Source of the DNA: Microbacterium sp. LWO13-1.2
Lineage (GTDB): Bacteria; Actinomycetota; Actinomycetes; Actinomycetales; Microbacteriaceae
Direction: 5' to 3'
Length of the DNA: 64,000 bases
Assembly: GCF_038397725.1 (NCBI RefSeq)
Contig: NZ_CP151634.1
Coordinates: forward strand, 2,976,001-3,040,000
Below are positions 45,923 through 55,376 of the stretch, piece after piece (the stretch's first letter is position 1; each line of letters starts with the position of its first letter). The notes under the pieces were generated by a model. The model had not been told where the DNA came from. It saw only the letters and a program-made list of their open reading frames with translations, and ran no database searches. Position numbers and translations under genes: made by a program.

Positions 45923-45960
45923 GACGGTGCCCGGTGAGCGAACGCTCACCGGGCACCGTC
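45923..45960. terminator. Bidirectional terminator of the nir operon
   Basis: Perfect 18-bp arms GACGGTGCCCGGTGAGCG and CGCTCACCGGGCACCGTC flank a 2-nt centre (in practice a 4+ nt loop). It lies between the convergent nnaR-like and transporter genes. Confidence 0.85.
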
Positions 45961-45970
45961 ATGCGTCAGA

Positions 45971-46885
45971 TCAGCCGACGTTCGCCGGCTCCGCATTCAC
46001 CGGCTCGACGATACGATCCGCCGGTGCGACCTGCTTCGGCGTCCGGACCCGGGGAGCGGAGCCGTCCACCCGCGCAGCGCGAGCCCTGCGCGCCGACGGG
46101 CGACCGTGGGTCAGGTAGAGCGGGAGCCCGACGAACAGCAGGCCGCCGACGAGGTTGCCGACCACGGTGGGGATCTCGTTCCAGATCAGGTAGTCCATGA
46201 TCGTGAAGTCGGCGCCGAGGAGCAGCCCGGACGGGAACAGGAACATGTTCACGATCGAATGCTCGAAGCCCATGTAGAAGAACAGCATGATCGGCATCCA
46301 CATCGCGACGATCTTCCCGAGCACGTTGTCGGAGATCATCGCCATGACGACGCCGGTGGATACCAGCCAGTTGCACAGCACGCCTCGGATGAACAGGGTG
46401 AGCATTCCGGCAGCACCGTGATCGGCGTAGCCGACGGTCCGTCCGTGGCCGATCTCGCCGATCGCGAGTCCGACGGCACCGGGCTCGGTGGAGAACCCGT
46501 AGGTGAAGTACACCGCCATGAGGACGGCGACCATGAACGCGCCGCCGAAGTTGCCCAGGAAGACCAGGCCCCAGTTGCGGAGCATTCCGCCCACGGTCGC
46601 CCCTGGGCGCTTGTCGAGGAGCGCGAGCGGAGTGAGCGTGAAGACTCCGGTGAGCAGGTCGTATCCGAGCAGGTAGAGCATCACGAAGCCGACGGGGAAG
46701 AGCAGCGCACCCAGGAGTGGCTGGCCGGTATTGACTGAGACCGTGACCGCGAACGCGGCGGCGATCGTGAGGAGAGCTGCGCCCATGAATGAGCGGATCA
46801 ACGTGTCCCGGGTCGACATCTGCAGCTTGTAGGCGCCGGCGTCGACCATGCGGGTCACGAGTTCCGCGGGCTTGACGTAGGACAT
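45971..46885 (-). CDS. Formate/nitrite transporter family channel
   Basis: The 304-residue membrane protein of the FocA/NirC family has six hydrophobic segments. Visible family marks are FSTEPGAVGLAIGEIG, FIRGVLCNWLVSTGVVMA and the central GFEHSIVNMFLFP. Next to nirBD the likely substrate is nitrite, but formate cannot be excluded from sequence. The C-terminal ~50 residues are a basic tail not typical of NirC. A GlnR-like phased motif lies upstream. Confidence 0.9.
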   Translation of the reverse strand: MSYVKPAELVTRMVDAGAYKLQMSTRDTLIRSFMGAALLTIAAAFAVTVSVNTGQPLLGALLFPVGFVMLYLLGYDLLTGVFTLTPLALLDKRPGATVGGMLRNWGLVFLGNFGGAFMVAVLMAVYFTYGFSTEPGAVGLAIGEIGHGRTVGYADHGAAGMLTLFIRGVLCNWLVSTGVVMAMISDNVLGKIVAMWMPIMLFFYMGFEHSIVNMFLFPSGLLLGADFTIMDYLIWNEIPTVVGNLVGGLLFVGLPLYLTHGRPSARRARAARVDGSAPRVRTPKQVAPADRIVEPVNAEPANVG

Positions 46886-46946
46886 GAGAGACCTCCAGAG
46901 GGACAGGGAGCCACGAGTTCGGCTGTGGTCAGCATGACTCAGCGGC

Positions 46947-46973
46947 GTTTCCCGGAGGGACCAGGCACGTTAC
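46947..46973 (-). promoter_or_regulatory. GlnR-like phased motif upstream of the channel gene
   Basis: Read on the minus strand: GTAAC, then 17 nt, then GAAAC. This equals two 11-bp steps, with a degenerate box (GGTCC) in the middle. It lies about 60-90 bp before the start. Confidence 0.45.
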
Positions 46974-47029
46974 GCCCGTGCACCGGGTGGCTCACAAACG
47001 CCTGCGAGGCGGTGTGAGCGTCGCTGCGG

Positions 47030-47335
47030 CTACGGAGCCGGCGTCTCCGCGGGAGTATCGGACGGAATCGGAGCGGGTGTCTCCACCGGAGTCTCGCTCG
47101 GGGTCGGGGCGATGCTCTGGGTGGGCTCCGGCTCGGGGGCGGTGACCTGGGCGTGCACGACCTGGCTGGCGATCACGCCGGCGATGAGGAGCCCGCCGGC
47201 GACACCGGCGACGATGTTGTCCCGTACGCGTCGGCGTTCCTGGCCCTGGTGCCACTCGCTGCGAGCCGTGTACAGACGGGCGCGTTCCGCTGCGGCGCGT
47301 GCCCGCTGATCGTTCTTCGAACCACGTCCGGCCAT
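47030..47335 (-). CDS. Single-pass membrane protein with Pro/Thr-rich outer tail
   Basis: About 101 residues: a basic cytoplasmic part (GRGSKNDQRARAAAERARLYTARSEWHQ), one membrane helix (NIVAGVAGGLLIAGVIASQVV) and a Pro/Thr/Glu-rich tail (PEPEPTQSIAPTPSETP). ATG 47335 is better spaced from GGGAGAGG than the GTG at 47344. Function unknown. It is divergent from rarA. Confidence 0.65.
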   Translation of the reverse strand: MAGRGSKNDQRARAAAERARLYTARSEWHQGQERRRVRDNIVAGVAGGLLIAGVIASQVVHAQVTAPEPEPTQSIAPTPSETPVETPAPIPSDTPAETPAP

Positions 47336-47423
47336 GCCGCTCACACCTCTCCCTGCACCCCCGCTGGGCGCCGCCTGCGAGCCTACCGCCGCGAACGTCG
47401 GAGACCCGCATTAGCCTGGGGGG

Positions 47424-48770
47424 ATGACCTCCGCCGCCGCGCTGCTCTCCGGGCAGACACCTCTCGCCGTGCGGATGCGGCCGGTCGCACTCGCAGAGGT
47501 CGCCGGACAGCAGCATCTCCTGCGCGCCGGGTCTCCGATCGTGGCCCTCGCCGACCCGGACGCGACGTCGCCCGGTGCTGTCTCGATCATCCTCTGGGGG
47601 CCGCCCGGTACTGGCAAGACGACCCTGGCGCAGGCGATCGCCCGGTCCTCGGGCCGCCGCTTCGTAGAACTCTCCGCCATCACAGCCGGGGTGAAGGACG
47701 TCCGTGAGGTGATGCAGGAGGCGATCACCCAGCGCGACCTCTACGGGCAGACGACGATCCTCTTCCTCGACGAGATCCACCGGTTCACGAAGGCTCAGCA
47801 GGACGCACTGCTGCCGGGCGTCGAGAACGGCTGGGTCATCCTGATCGCTGCCACCACCGAGAATCCGTCGTTCTCGGTGATCTCGCCGCTGCTGTCGCGT
47901 TCCCTGCTGCTCACTCTGCATGCACTCACCGACGACGATATCGGCATGCTCGTCGATCGCGCCGTCACCGACCCGCGAGGTCTGAACGGCACTGTCGCGC
48001 TCTCCGACGAGGCACGCGGAGCGCTCATCCGACTCGCATCCGGCGACGCGCGACGCGCGCTCACGGGGCTCGAAGCGGGAGCGGCCGTGGCACTGTCACA
48101 CGGCGTGGACGACGCCGCTGACGCCGGGTCCGCGCCAGAAGTCACCGCCGACGACGTTGCGCAGGCGGTCGATCGCGCACTGCTGCGCTACGACCGGCAG
48201 GGCGACGAGCACTACGACGTCATCAGCGCGTTCATCAAGTCGATCCGGGGTTCCGATCCGGATGCCGCTCTGCACTACCTCGCCCGGATGATCGAGGCCG
48301 GTGAGGACCCTCGTTTCATCGCCCGCCGCCTCGTCATCTCGGCCTCAGAGGACGTCGGGCTCGCAGACCCGCAGGGACTCGTGATCGCTGTGGCAGCCGC
48401 CGATGCGGTGGCGTTCATCGGAATGCCGGAGGGGCGGATACCTCTGGCCGAGGCGACGGTGTATCTCGCGACGACGGCGAAGTCGAACGCCGCGTACAAG
48501 GGAATCGATGCGGCGATCGCCGACATCCGATCCGGAGGCTTCGGCCGAGTACCGCTGCACCTGCGCGATGCGCACTATCCGGGCGCGAAGAGGCTCGGAC
48601 ACGGCAAGGGCTATGTCTACTCGCACGACAGCGAATACGGCGTCGTGCCCCAGCAGTACCTTCCGGATGAGCTCGACGGACGCCGGTACTACGAGCCCAA
48701 AGAGCTCGGCGCCGAACGCGACATCTCCGCTCGACTCGAGAAGATCCGCCGGATCCTCGGCGACCGCTGA
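47424..48770 (+). CDS. rarA: Replication-associated recombination protein A
   Basis: The 448-residue AAA+ protein has Walker A GPPGTGKTTLAQAI, Walker B LFLDEIHRF, sensor AATTENPSF and the MgsA C-terminal domain (GMPEGRIPLAEATVYLATTAKSNAAY). RarA acts at stalled replication forks. In this clade it usually precedes rpsD-alaS, as here. Confidence 0.95.
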   Translation: MTSAAALLSGQTPLAVRMRPVALAEVAGQQHLLRAGSPIVALADPDATSPGAVSIILWGPPGTGKTTLAQAIARSSGRRFVELSAITAGVKDVREVMQEAITQRDLYGQTTILFLDEIHRFTKAQQDALLPGVENGWVILIAATTENPSFSVISPLLSRSLLLTLHALTDDDIGMLVDRAVTDPRGLNGTVALSDEARGALIRLASGDARRALTGLEAGAAVALSHGVDDAADAGSAPEVTADDVAQAVDRALLRYDRQGDEHYDVISAFIKSIRGSDPDAALHYLARMIEAGEDPRFIARRLVISASEDVGLADPQGLVIAVAAADAVAFIGMPEGRIPLAEATVYLATTAKSNAAYKGIDAAIADIRSGGFGRVPLHLRDAHYPGAKRLGHGKGYVYSHDSEYGVVPQQYLPDELDGRRYYEPKELGAERDISARLEKIRRILGDR

Positions 48771-48952
48771 CCCGCTGCTGAGGAGCGGTTCCCCGATCTG
48801 TTAGACTTGATCGGCTCGAAACACAGTTTTCGGGCATCCCCTCGCTCTCACTCACCTTCCTCCGTGCCCCGGCGTGCACCTGGAAGGGCCGGCGGGGGAG
48901 ATACGTCCGTGAGTCGTGAAAGACGCGACCACGTCATCGGAAGGAAAACTTC
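48771..48952 (+). promoter_or_regulatory. Long leader of rpsD
   Basis: The 182-bp gap contains TTAGACTTGAT at 48801 (possible -10 TAGACT at 48802) and a GC-rich stretch able to fold (GCCCCGGCGTGC / GGGCCGGCGGGG). AGGAAGG lies just before the GTG start. An S4-binding autoregulatory leader would fit the location but no known consensus was recognised. Confidence 0.35.
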
Positions 48953-49582
48953 GTGACCACGAAGTCCCAGGACCGCCGCAAGGTCCGCCTGTCCCGCGCG
49001 CTCGGTATCGCGCTCACCCCGAAGGCAGCCCGCTACCTCGAGAAGCGTCCCTACGCTCCGGGCGAGCACGGCCGCACCAAGCGCAAGGCTGACAGCGACT
49101 ACGCCGTCCGTCTGCGCGAGAAGCAGCGTCTCCGCGAGCAGTACGGCATCCGCGAGAAGCAGATGCGCAACACGTTCAACGAGGCCCGCCGTCAGGACGG
49201 CCTGACCGGTGAGAACCTGGTCGAGCTGCTCGAGATGCGTCTCGACGCTCTCGTCGTGCGTTCGGGCTTCGCCCGCACCACCGCGCAGGCTCGCCAGCTC
49301 GTCGTGCACCGTCACATCCTCGTCGACGGCCAGCTCGTCGACCGCCCGTCCTTCCGCGTGAAGCCGGGTCAGCTCATCCACGTCAAGGCCAAGAGCGAGG
49401 GCACCGAGCCCTTCCAGGTGGCAGCAGCCGGCGGTCACGCCGAGGTCCTGCCCCCGGTTCCGGGCTACCTCGAGGTCGAGCTCGACAAGCTCCAGGCTCG
49501 CCTGCTGCGTCGTCCGAAGCGCGTCGAGGTCCCCGTGACCTGCGAAGTGCAGCTCGTCGTCGAGTACTACGCAGCTCGCTGA
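48953..49582 (+). CDS. rpsD: 30S ribosomal protein S4
   Basis: The 209-residue protein starts at GTG (MTTKSQDRRKVRLSRALGIAL) and has the S4 core FNEARRQDGLTGENLVELLEMRLDALVVRSGFA plus the S4 RNA-binding motif (ARQLVVHRHILVDGQLVDRPS). The N-terminal zinc cysteines present in some S4 proteins are absent (C-minus type). It is followed by a strong terminator. Confidence 0.97.
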   Translation: MTTKSQDRRKVRLSRALGIALTPKAARYLEKRPYAPGEHGRTKRKADSDYAVRLREKQRLREQYGIREKQMRNTFNEARRQDGLTGENLVELLEMRLDALVVRSGFARTTAQARQLVVHRHILVDGQLVDRPSFRVKPGQLIHVKAKSEGTEPFQVAAAGGHAEVLPPVPGYLEVELDKLQARLLRRPKRVEVPVTCEVQLVVEYYAAR

Positions 49583-49595
49583 TCGAGTTCATTCA

Positions 49596-49632
49596 CCAAG
49601 AGGCGTCGGGGCAACCCGACGCCTCTTGGCGT
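49596..49632 (+). terminator. Terminator of rpsD
   Basis: CCAAGAGGCGTCGGG and CCCGACGCCTCTTGG pair perfectly around GCAA, followed by CGTTT. Confidence 0.88.
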
Positions 49633-49687
49633 TTCCGCTTACGATGGAGGCACCGCGTCTCCGCGGACCAAGGGCAAGGATGACGAC

Positions 49688-49876
49688 ATGAAGACTGTGC
49701 TGTGGTTCCTCATCGGTGTGATCGGCGGGTTCGTCGCCGCACACTTCATGGACAAGGACCCCCGCGGCCACGACATCCTGGCCGATGTGGACGCGAGGAT
49801 CAACGAGTTCACCGGCATCCTCGGCGACGCATATCGCGAGCAGCAGGCGCGGCTCACCGAGCCCGGCAACAACTGA
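49688..49876 (+). CDS. Small single-pass membrane protein before alaS
   Basis: 62 residues: an N-terminal membrane helix (VLWFLIGVIGGFVAAHF) then a helical cytoplasmic or secreted part (LADVDARINEFTGILGDAY). AAGGATGACGAC precedes the ATG. A small gene at this position between rpsD and alaS recurs in Microbacteriaceae. Function unknown. Confidence 0.7.
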   Translation: MKTVLWFLIGVIGGFVAAHFMDKDPRGHDILADVDARINEFTGILGDAYREQQARLTEPGNN

Positions 49877-49933
49877 TCCAGCGCGCGCACGCGCGGCTTC
49901 TTCACCCTTCACGCAAGGACACTCACTACCCCT

Positions 49934-52594
49934 ATGAATACTGCGGAGATCGCGCAGCGCTATCTCGATTTCTTCGAGAAGAACGACCACGTCATCGTCC
50001 CCTCGGCCTCTCTTGTCAGCGACGATCCGTCACTGCTGTTCACGGTTGCGGGAATGGTGCCGTTCATCCCGTATCTCACCGGCGTGGTGCCGGCGCCGCA
50101 TCCGCGGATCGCCGATGTGCAGAAGTGCATCCGCACCAACGACATCGAAGAGGTCGGCAAGACGGCCCGTCACGGGACGTTCTTCCAGATGATGGGCAAC
50201 TGGTCGTTCGGCGACTACTTCAAAGAGGGCGCGATCCGCTATGCCTGGGAGCTGCTCACCAGTGCCGAATCCGACGGCGGCTACGGCTTCGAGGAGAAGG
50301 ATCTCTGGGTCACGGTCTACGAGACCGACGACGAGGCCGAGGCGATCTGGCGGGACATCATCGGTCTGAAGCCGGAGCGCATCCAGCGTCTCGGCCGCGC
50401 CGATAACTACTGGAACACCGGACAGCCCGGGCCGGGCGGTCCCGATTCGGAGATCTTCTTCGATCGCGGCCCCGCCTATGGCAAGGACGGCGGCCCCGCC
50501 GTCGATGACTCGCGGTTCCTGGAGATCTGGAACCTCGTCTTCATGCAGGACTTCATCGAGAACGTCCGCGGCAAGACAGAGTTCGACATCGTGGGGGAGC
50601 TGCCCCAGAAGAACATCGACACCGGTATGGGCCTGGAGCGCGTCGCGTTCCTCAAGCAGGGCGTCGAGAACATGTACGAGACGGATCAGGTGCGCCCGGT
50701 TCTCGACCGTGCCGTCGAACTCTCCGGTCGCCGCTATGGCGCGGTGCACGAAGACGACGTGCGCTTCCGCGTGATCGCCGACCACGTCCGCTCGTCGCTG
50801 ATGCTGCTCTCCGACGGCGTACGGCCGTCCAACGAGGGCCGCGGCTACATCCTGCGGCGTCTGATGCGCCGCACCGTCCGCGCGATGAAGCTGCTCGGCG
50901 TGGACGAGCCCACCTTCCCCGAGCTGTTCACCGCATCGCGCGACGCGATGCAGACGGCGTACCCCGTCCTCGCGAAGGAGTGGTCGACGCTGTCGGCTTC
51001 CGCCTTCGCCGAGGAGGAGACGTTCCGCCGCACGCTCGCACAGGGGTCGACGATCCTCGACCTCGCGCTGGACGAGACGAAGAAGGGCGGCGGCGCCACG
51101 CTCAGCGGCCCTGAGGCGTTCCTGCTGCACGACACCTACGGGTTCCCGATCGATCTCACACTCGAGGTCGCCGAAGAAGCCGGTCTGTCCGTCGACCGTG
51201 CCGCGTTCGACTCGCTCATGCTGGAGCAGCGCACCCGCGCGAAGGAAGACGCGCGCAACCGCAAGCGCCAGCTGGCCGATGTCTCGGTCTACCGGGAGCT
51301 CCGCGGACTCGGCGAGACCGGGTTCGATGGCTACACCGAGCTCGAGGTCGAGTCACGTATCCTCGGCATCCTCGTCGACGGCCAGCCGGTCCGCACCGCG
51401 AGTGAGGGGCAGATCGCTGAGGTGGTGCTGTCCGAGACCACGCTCTACGCGGAGTCCGGCGGCCAGGTCGCCGACAAGGGCACCATCGTGGGTGCGGGCT
51501 TCGTGCTCGAGGTCCTCGACGTGCAGCGACCCGTCGCCGGCCTGATCAGCCACACGATCGAGGTGGCCAGCGGCAGCGTCTCGGTCGATGACGCCGCCAC
51601 AACCGTGGTGGACGCCGCGAACCGTCGTGCCGCCCGTCAGGCGCACTCCGCGACGCACCTCGTGCACGCGGCGCTCCGCGACACGCTCGGGCCGACGGCG
51701 ACCCAGTCCGGCTCCTTGAACCGTGCCGGGTACATGCGGTTCGACTTCGCGTGGTCCCAGGCGCTGTCGGCAGACACGCGCACCGAGATCGAGGAGATCA
51801 CGAACCGCGCTGTGCAGGACGCGCTCGAGGTCACCACACGCATCATGTCGCTCGACGAGGCGAAGGAAGCCGGCGCCATGGCGCTGTTCGGCGAGAAGTA
51901 CGGCGACCGCGTGCGGATGGTCGACATCGGCGGTCCCTGGTCGCGCGAACTGTGCGCGGGCACCCACGTGAACACCAGCGCCGAGATCGGCATCGTCAGC
52001 GTCGTCGGAGAATCCTCGGTGGGCGCATCCAACCGCCGCATCGAGGCTCTGGTCGGTCAGGACGCGTTCCGCGAACTGGCCGCGGAACGCGCTCTCGTCT
52101 CGCAGCTCACCAGCGCCCTGAAGACGCCGCGTGACCAGCTCTCCGAGCGCATCGCCGATCTCGCGGCGAACCTGAAGGCAGCGGAGAAGCGCATCGCGCA
52201 GTTCGAGGCCAAGGAACGCGCAGGACAGATTCCGGCGATCGCCGAGGCCGCCGTGCGCGTCGGTGCACATCGGGTGGCGGCGTTGTCGCTGGGCGAGATC
52301 GCCTCGGCAGATGACGTCCGCGAGCTCGCGCTCGGCGTGCGAGAGCGCCTCGGCGCGGATGCTGCTGTCGTCGCGCTCGGCGGGATCGTGGCCGGACGCC
52401 CGGTCGTCGTCGTTGCGACGAACGACGCGGCACGCGCTGCCGGTGCGAAGGCTGGCGCGCTCGCGAAGCGTGCTGCCGGTGTGCTCGGCGGTGGCGGTGG
52501 CGGTCGCGACGACGTCGCGCAGGGCGGCGGCACGGATGCTTCGGCACTGGCATCGGCGCTGGAGGCCATCAGCCAGGAGCTTCGCGGCGCGTGA
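49934..52594 (+). CDS. alaS: Alanyl-tRNA synthetase
   Basis: The 886-residue class II synthetase begins MNTAEIAQRYLDFFEKNDH and has the catalytic core (FFQMMGNWSFGDYFKEGAI), the editing domain zinc motifs (HSATHLVHAALRDTLG and ELCAGTHVNTSAEIG) and the C-terminal oligomerisation region with a Gly-rich end (GGGGGGRDDVAQGGG). Overlaps ruvX by 4 bp. Confidence 0.98.
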   Translation: MNTAEIAQRYLDFFEKNDHVIVPSASLVSDDPSLLFTVAGMVPFIPYLTGVVPAPHPRIADVQKCIRTNDIEEVGKTARHGTFFQMMGNWSFGDYFKEGAIRYAWELLTSAESDGGYGFEEKDLWVTVYETDDEAEAIWRDIIGLKPERIQRLGRADNYWNTGQPGPGGPDSEIFFDRGPAYGKDGGPAVDDSRFLEIWNLVFMQDFIENVRGKTEFDIVGELPQKNIDTGMGLERVAFLKQGVENMYETDQVRPVLDRAVELSGRRYGAVHEDDVRFRVIADHVRSSLMLLSDGVRPSNEGRGYILRRLMRRTVRAMKLLGVDEPTFPELFTASRDAMQTAYPVLAKEWSTLSASAFAEEETFRRTLAQGSTILDLALDETKKGGGATLSGPEAFLLHDTYGFPIDLTLEVAEEAGLSVDRAAFDSLMLEQRTRAKEDARNRKRQLADVSVYRELRGLGETGFDGYTELEVESRILGILVDGQPVRTASEGQIAEVVLSETTLYAESGGQVADKGTIVGAGFVLEVLDVQRPVAGLISHTIEVASGSVSVDDAATTVVDAANRRAARQAHSATHLVHAALRDTLGPTATQSGSLNRAGYMRFDFAWSQALSADTRTEIEEITNRAVQDALEVTTRIMSLDEAKEAGAMALFGEKYGDRVRMVDIGGPWSRELCAGTHVNTSAEIGIVSVVGESSVGASNRRIEALVGQDAFRELAAERALVSQLTSALKTPRDQLSERIADLAANLKAAEKRIAQFEAKERAGQIPAIAEAAVRVGAHRVAALSLGEIASADDVRELALGVRERLGADAAVVALGGIVAGRPVVVVATNDAARAAGAKAGALAKRAAGVLGGGGGGRDDVAQGGGTDASALASALEAISQELRGA

Positions 52595-53064
52595 GTGGTT
52601 TCCGACGGGGCGTGCGGCTCGGCATCGATGTCGGCAAGGCCCGAATCGGCGTCGCCCGCTGCGATCCGGACGGGATGCTCGCCTTTCCGATCGAGACGGT
52701 GCCCCGTGCCGAGACATCGCTCGGCCGGATCGCAGAGCTCGCAGAGGAGTACGAGCCCATCGAGTTCGTCGTCGGTCTGCCCGTGAATATGCAGGGTACT
52801 GACACACCGTCGACGGCAGATGCACGGACGTTCGCTGCCGACCTGCAAGCCCGCACGAAGATCCCGGTGCGCCTGGTCGACGAACGGCTCAGCACTGTTA
52901 CCGCACACGCGGCTCTGCGTTCTTCGGGGAGAACCCAGAAGAACTCTCGTAGCATTGTGGATCAGGTCGCTGCCGTGGTGCTTCTGCAGCAGGCGATCGA
53001 CACGGAGAAGAGCACCGGAAACCCGGCCGGTGTGGCCGTCCCGCTTGACGAGGAGTCCGCCTGA
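52591..53064 (+). CDS. ruvX: Putative pre-16S rRNA nuclease/Holliday junction resolvase YqgF
   Basis: The 157-residue RNase H-fold protein has GVRLGIDVGKARIGVARCDPDG (first catalytic Asp), VVGLPVNMQG, and RLSTVTAHAALR with the later acidic residue in SIVDQVAAVVLLQ. It was first named a Holliday junction resolvase and later linked to 16S rRNA maturation. GTG start in the alaS stop. Confidence 0.94.
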   Translation: MSGFRRGVRLGIDVGKARIGVARCDPDGMLAFPIETVPRAETSLGRIAELAEEYEPIEFVVGLPVNMQGTDTPSTADARTFAADLQARTKIPVRLVDERLSTVTAHAALRSSGRTQKNSRSIVDQVAAVVLLQQAIDTEKSTGNPAGVAVPLDEESA

Positions 53065-53066
53065 AC

Positions 53067-54470
53067 ATGGCTGAACGCGAGAATCATCCCCCCCAGCATG
53101 ATTCGGATGCCCGTCTGGGCGCCCTGTTCGGGAACCTTCCGGAGCCGACCGCGCAGCTGCCGACGGTCGACACCAGCGCCCCTGTGCCCGGTTCTCGCCG
53201 GGCGGCCAGAGAGGCCGCAGAACCGCGACCGGCATCGCCGACCCCGCCGGTCGTCTCCGAAGACCCGTTCGTGACGCCCACCGCCCCGGCGCCGGTGGCC
53301 GTGTCGGAGAAGCAGGGAGGGCGTCTCGAAGACCTTTTCGATGCCCATCACGACGACGTCGATTCTCACGTACCTCCCAAGAAGCGACGCCGCGGATGTC
53401 TGATCGCGTTGATCATCGTCCTCGTGATCGTGGGCGGCATCGCGGGCGCGGGCGTCTGGGCCTGGAACACTTACGGCGACAAGATCAGCGACGCCATGGG
53501 CTGGGGTGAGCCCAAGGACTGGGAGCCGGGCCTCGCGACCGGTGAGGTCTTCGTGACGATTCGCGACGGGGACACCGGTCGCCCGGTGTCCACCGCTCTG
53601 CACGAGGCCGGCGTGACCAAGACGGAGGACGTCTTCTACGACTACCTCATCGAAGAAGCGATCGCCGTCACCTTCTACCCGGGAGTGTACCGCCTTCAGG
53701 AGAAGATGACCGCCGAGGCCGCTCTGGCAGCGCTCCGCGACGACGCCAACAAGCTGGAGAATTCGGCAAGCGTGATCGAGGGCAGCACGATCAAGGCGAT
53801 GCTGCCGGGGATCGCGGAGAGCATCGGCATCCCGCTCGCAGATTTCGAAGCCGCCGTCGCCGACCCCTCGGCCTACGGAGTGACCGCAGAGTCTCTCGAA
53901 GGCTGGCTGTTCCCAGCCGTCTACACGTTCGACCCGGAGGTCACCGCCACCCAGGTGATCCAGCGGATGGTCGACCGCACCCGGGAATCGCTCACGAAGG
54001 CAGGGGTCCAGGCCGGAGACGAGCAGCGCGTGCTCACGATCGCCTCGATCATCCAGCGCGAGGGCAGCACCGCCGACTTCGACAAGGTGTCTCGGGTGAT
54101 CGAGAATCGCCTCGAGGAAGGCAATCAGGAGACCCACGGGCTGCTGCAGATGGACTCGACCGCCCAGTACGGATACGGGCTCGCACACGAGGGCCCCGTT
54201 TCCAGCTGGGACTGGAACGCCGTCGTCGGCGATCAGAACCCGTGGAACACGTACAAGCACGCGGGACTGCCCACCGGTCCGATCTCGGCCCCCAGCGATG
54301 CCGCCATCGACGCGGCTCAGAATCCCGCGGATGGGCCCTGGTTCTATTTCGTCACCGTCAATCTGGATACCGGCGAGACGGTCTTCTCCGCGACGTACGC
54401 GGAGCAGCAGCAGGCCGAGGCCCGGTACAAGCAGTGGTGCCAGGACAACCCTGACGGCGGCTGCTACTGA
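53067..54470 (+). CDS. mltG: Endolytic murein transglycosylase
   Basis: The 467-residue protein has a disordered cytoplasmic N-terminus of about 110 residues, one membrane helix (CLIALIIVLVIVGGIAGAGVW) and an outer YceG domain with catalytic Glu in ASIIQREGS and the closing GLLQMDSTAQYGYG. It cuts nascent glycan strands. The long N-terminus is usual in actinobacteria. It lies 2 bp after ruvX. Confidence 0.94.
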   Translation: MAERENHPPQHDSDARLGALFGNLPEPTAQLPTVDTSAPVPGSRRAAREAAEPRPASPTPPVVSEDPFVTPTAPAPVAVSEKQGGRLEDLFDAHHDDVDSHVPPKKRRRGCLIALIIVLVIVGGIAGAGVWAWNTYGDKISDAMGWGEPKDWEPGLATGEVFVTIRDGDTGRPVSTALHEAGVTKTEDVFYDYLIEEAIAVTFYPGVYRLQEKMTAEAALAALRDDANKLENSASVIEGSTIKAMLPGIAESIGIPLADFEAAVADPSAYGVTAESLEGWLFPAVYTFDPEVTATQVIQRMVDRTRESLTKAGVQAGDEQRVLTIASIIQREGSTADFDKVSRVIENRLEEGNQETHGLLQMDSTAQYGYGLAHEGPVSSWDWNAVVGDQNPWNTYKHAGLPTGPISAPSDAAIDAAQNPADGPWFYFVTVNLDTGETVFSATYAEQQQAEARYKQWCQDNPDGGCY

Positions 54471-54485
54471 TGCACGGCGCCTGAC

Positions 54486-55316
54486 ATGGTGAATCAGCGC
54501 CGTCTCGCCGTCTGGGGTGACCCGATCGCGCACTCGAAGTCGCCGGCGCTGCACGCCGCCGCTTATGCGGTGCTCGGCCTGGACTGGGAGTACGGGCGTC
54601 TGCAGGTGACCGGAGACGGTTTCGCGGATGAGCTCGGCTCGCTGGATGAGTCGTGGCTCGGCCTTTCGTTGACGATGCCTCTCAAGGAGCATGCGTTCCG
54701 CGCGGCGGCGACGCACGACCGGCACGCCGAGATGACGGGAGCCGTGAACACGCTGCTTCTGGGCGAAGAGCTTGCGGGGTTCAACACCGATGTCGGGGGC
54801 ATCATCGATGCCCTGGCTGAGCGCGGCATCACTGAAGTCCGCACGGCGCGCATCCTCGGCGCCGGCGCGACCGCGGCCTCGGCGCTGGTCGCCGTCGCCG
54901 AGATCGGCGCCATTCGGGTGGACGTGCGCGCCCGCAGGCCCGAGCGCGCGGCCGGTCTCGTCGAGCTCGGAGCGCGGCTGGGCATCGATGTCCAGGTCGC
55001 GCCGCTCGATGACGCAGCGGAAGCGGTCGACATCACCGTCGCCACCCTCCCCAGCGGGACGGTGCTCGCGGAGGAGTCGGCCGCGCGTCTCGCTCATGCC
55101 GGTGGTGCGCTGTTCGACGCCGCGTACGCACCGTGGCCGTCGGCGCTGGCGACAACGTGGGGGGAGGGCGTCGTCGTCTCCGGCCTCGGGATGCTGCTGC
55201 ACCAGGCGGTGCGGCAGATTCGCATCTTCCTGAATGGCGACCCCGCGCACGTGCTGCCGGATGAGACGGCCGTCGTGGCCGCGATGCGCGCGGCACTCGA
55301 GCACCCGAAGCCGTAA
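54486..55316 (+). CDS. aroE: Shikimate dehydrogenase
   Basis: The 276-residue enzyme reduces 3-dehydroshikimate with NADPH. Visible motifs: WGDPIAHSKSPALHAAAY, the catalytic Lys in LTMPLKEHAF, GAVNTLL, NTDVGG and the dinucleotide loop LGAGATAASALVAV. The ATG at 54486 starts 15 bp after mltG. Next in line is aroC. Confidence 0.95.
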   Translation: MVNQRRLAVWGDPIAHSKSPALHAAAYAVLGLDWEYGRLQVTGDGFADELGSLDESWLGLSLTMPLKEHAFRAAATHDRHAEMTGAVNTLLLGEELAGFNTDVGGIIDALAERGITEVRTARILGAGATAASALVAVAEIGAIRVDVRARRPERAAGLVELGARLGIDVQVAPLDDAAEAVDITVATLPSGTVLAEESAARLAHAGGALFDAAYAPWPSALATTWGEGVVVSGLGMLLHQAVRQIRIFLNGDPAHVLPDETAVVAAMRAALEHPKP

Positions 55317-55376
55317 CCCCGGCTGCGCAACGACACGCGGACAGCATCCGGTCGGATCGCATGGGAGACTAGAGCA

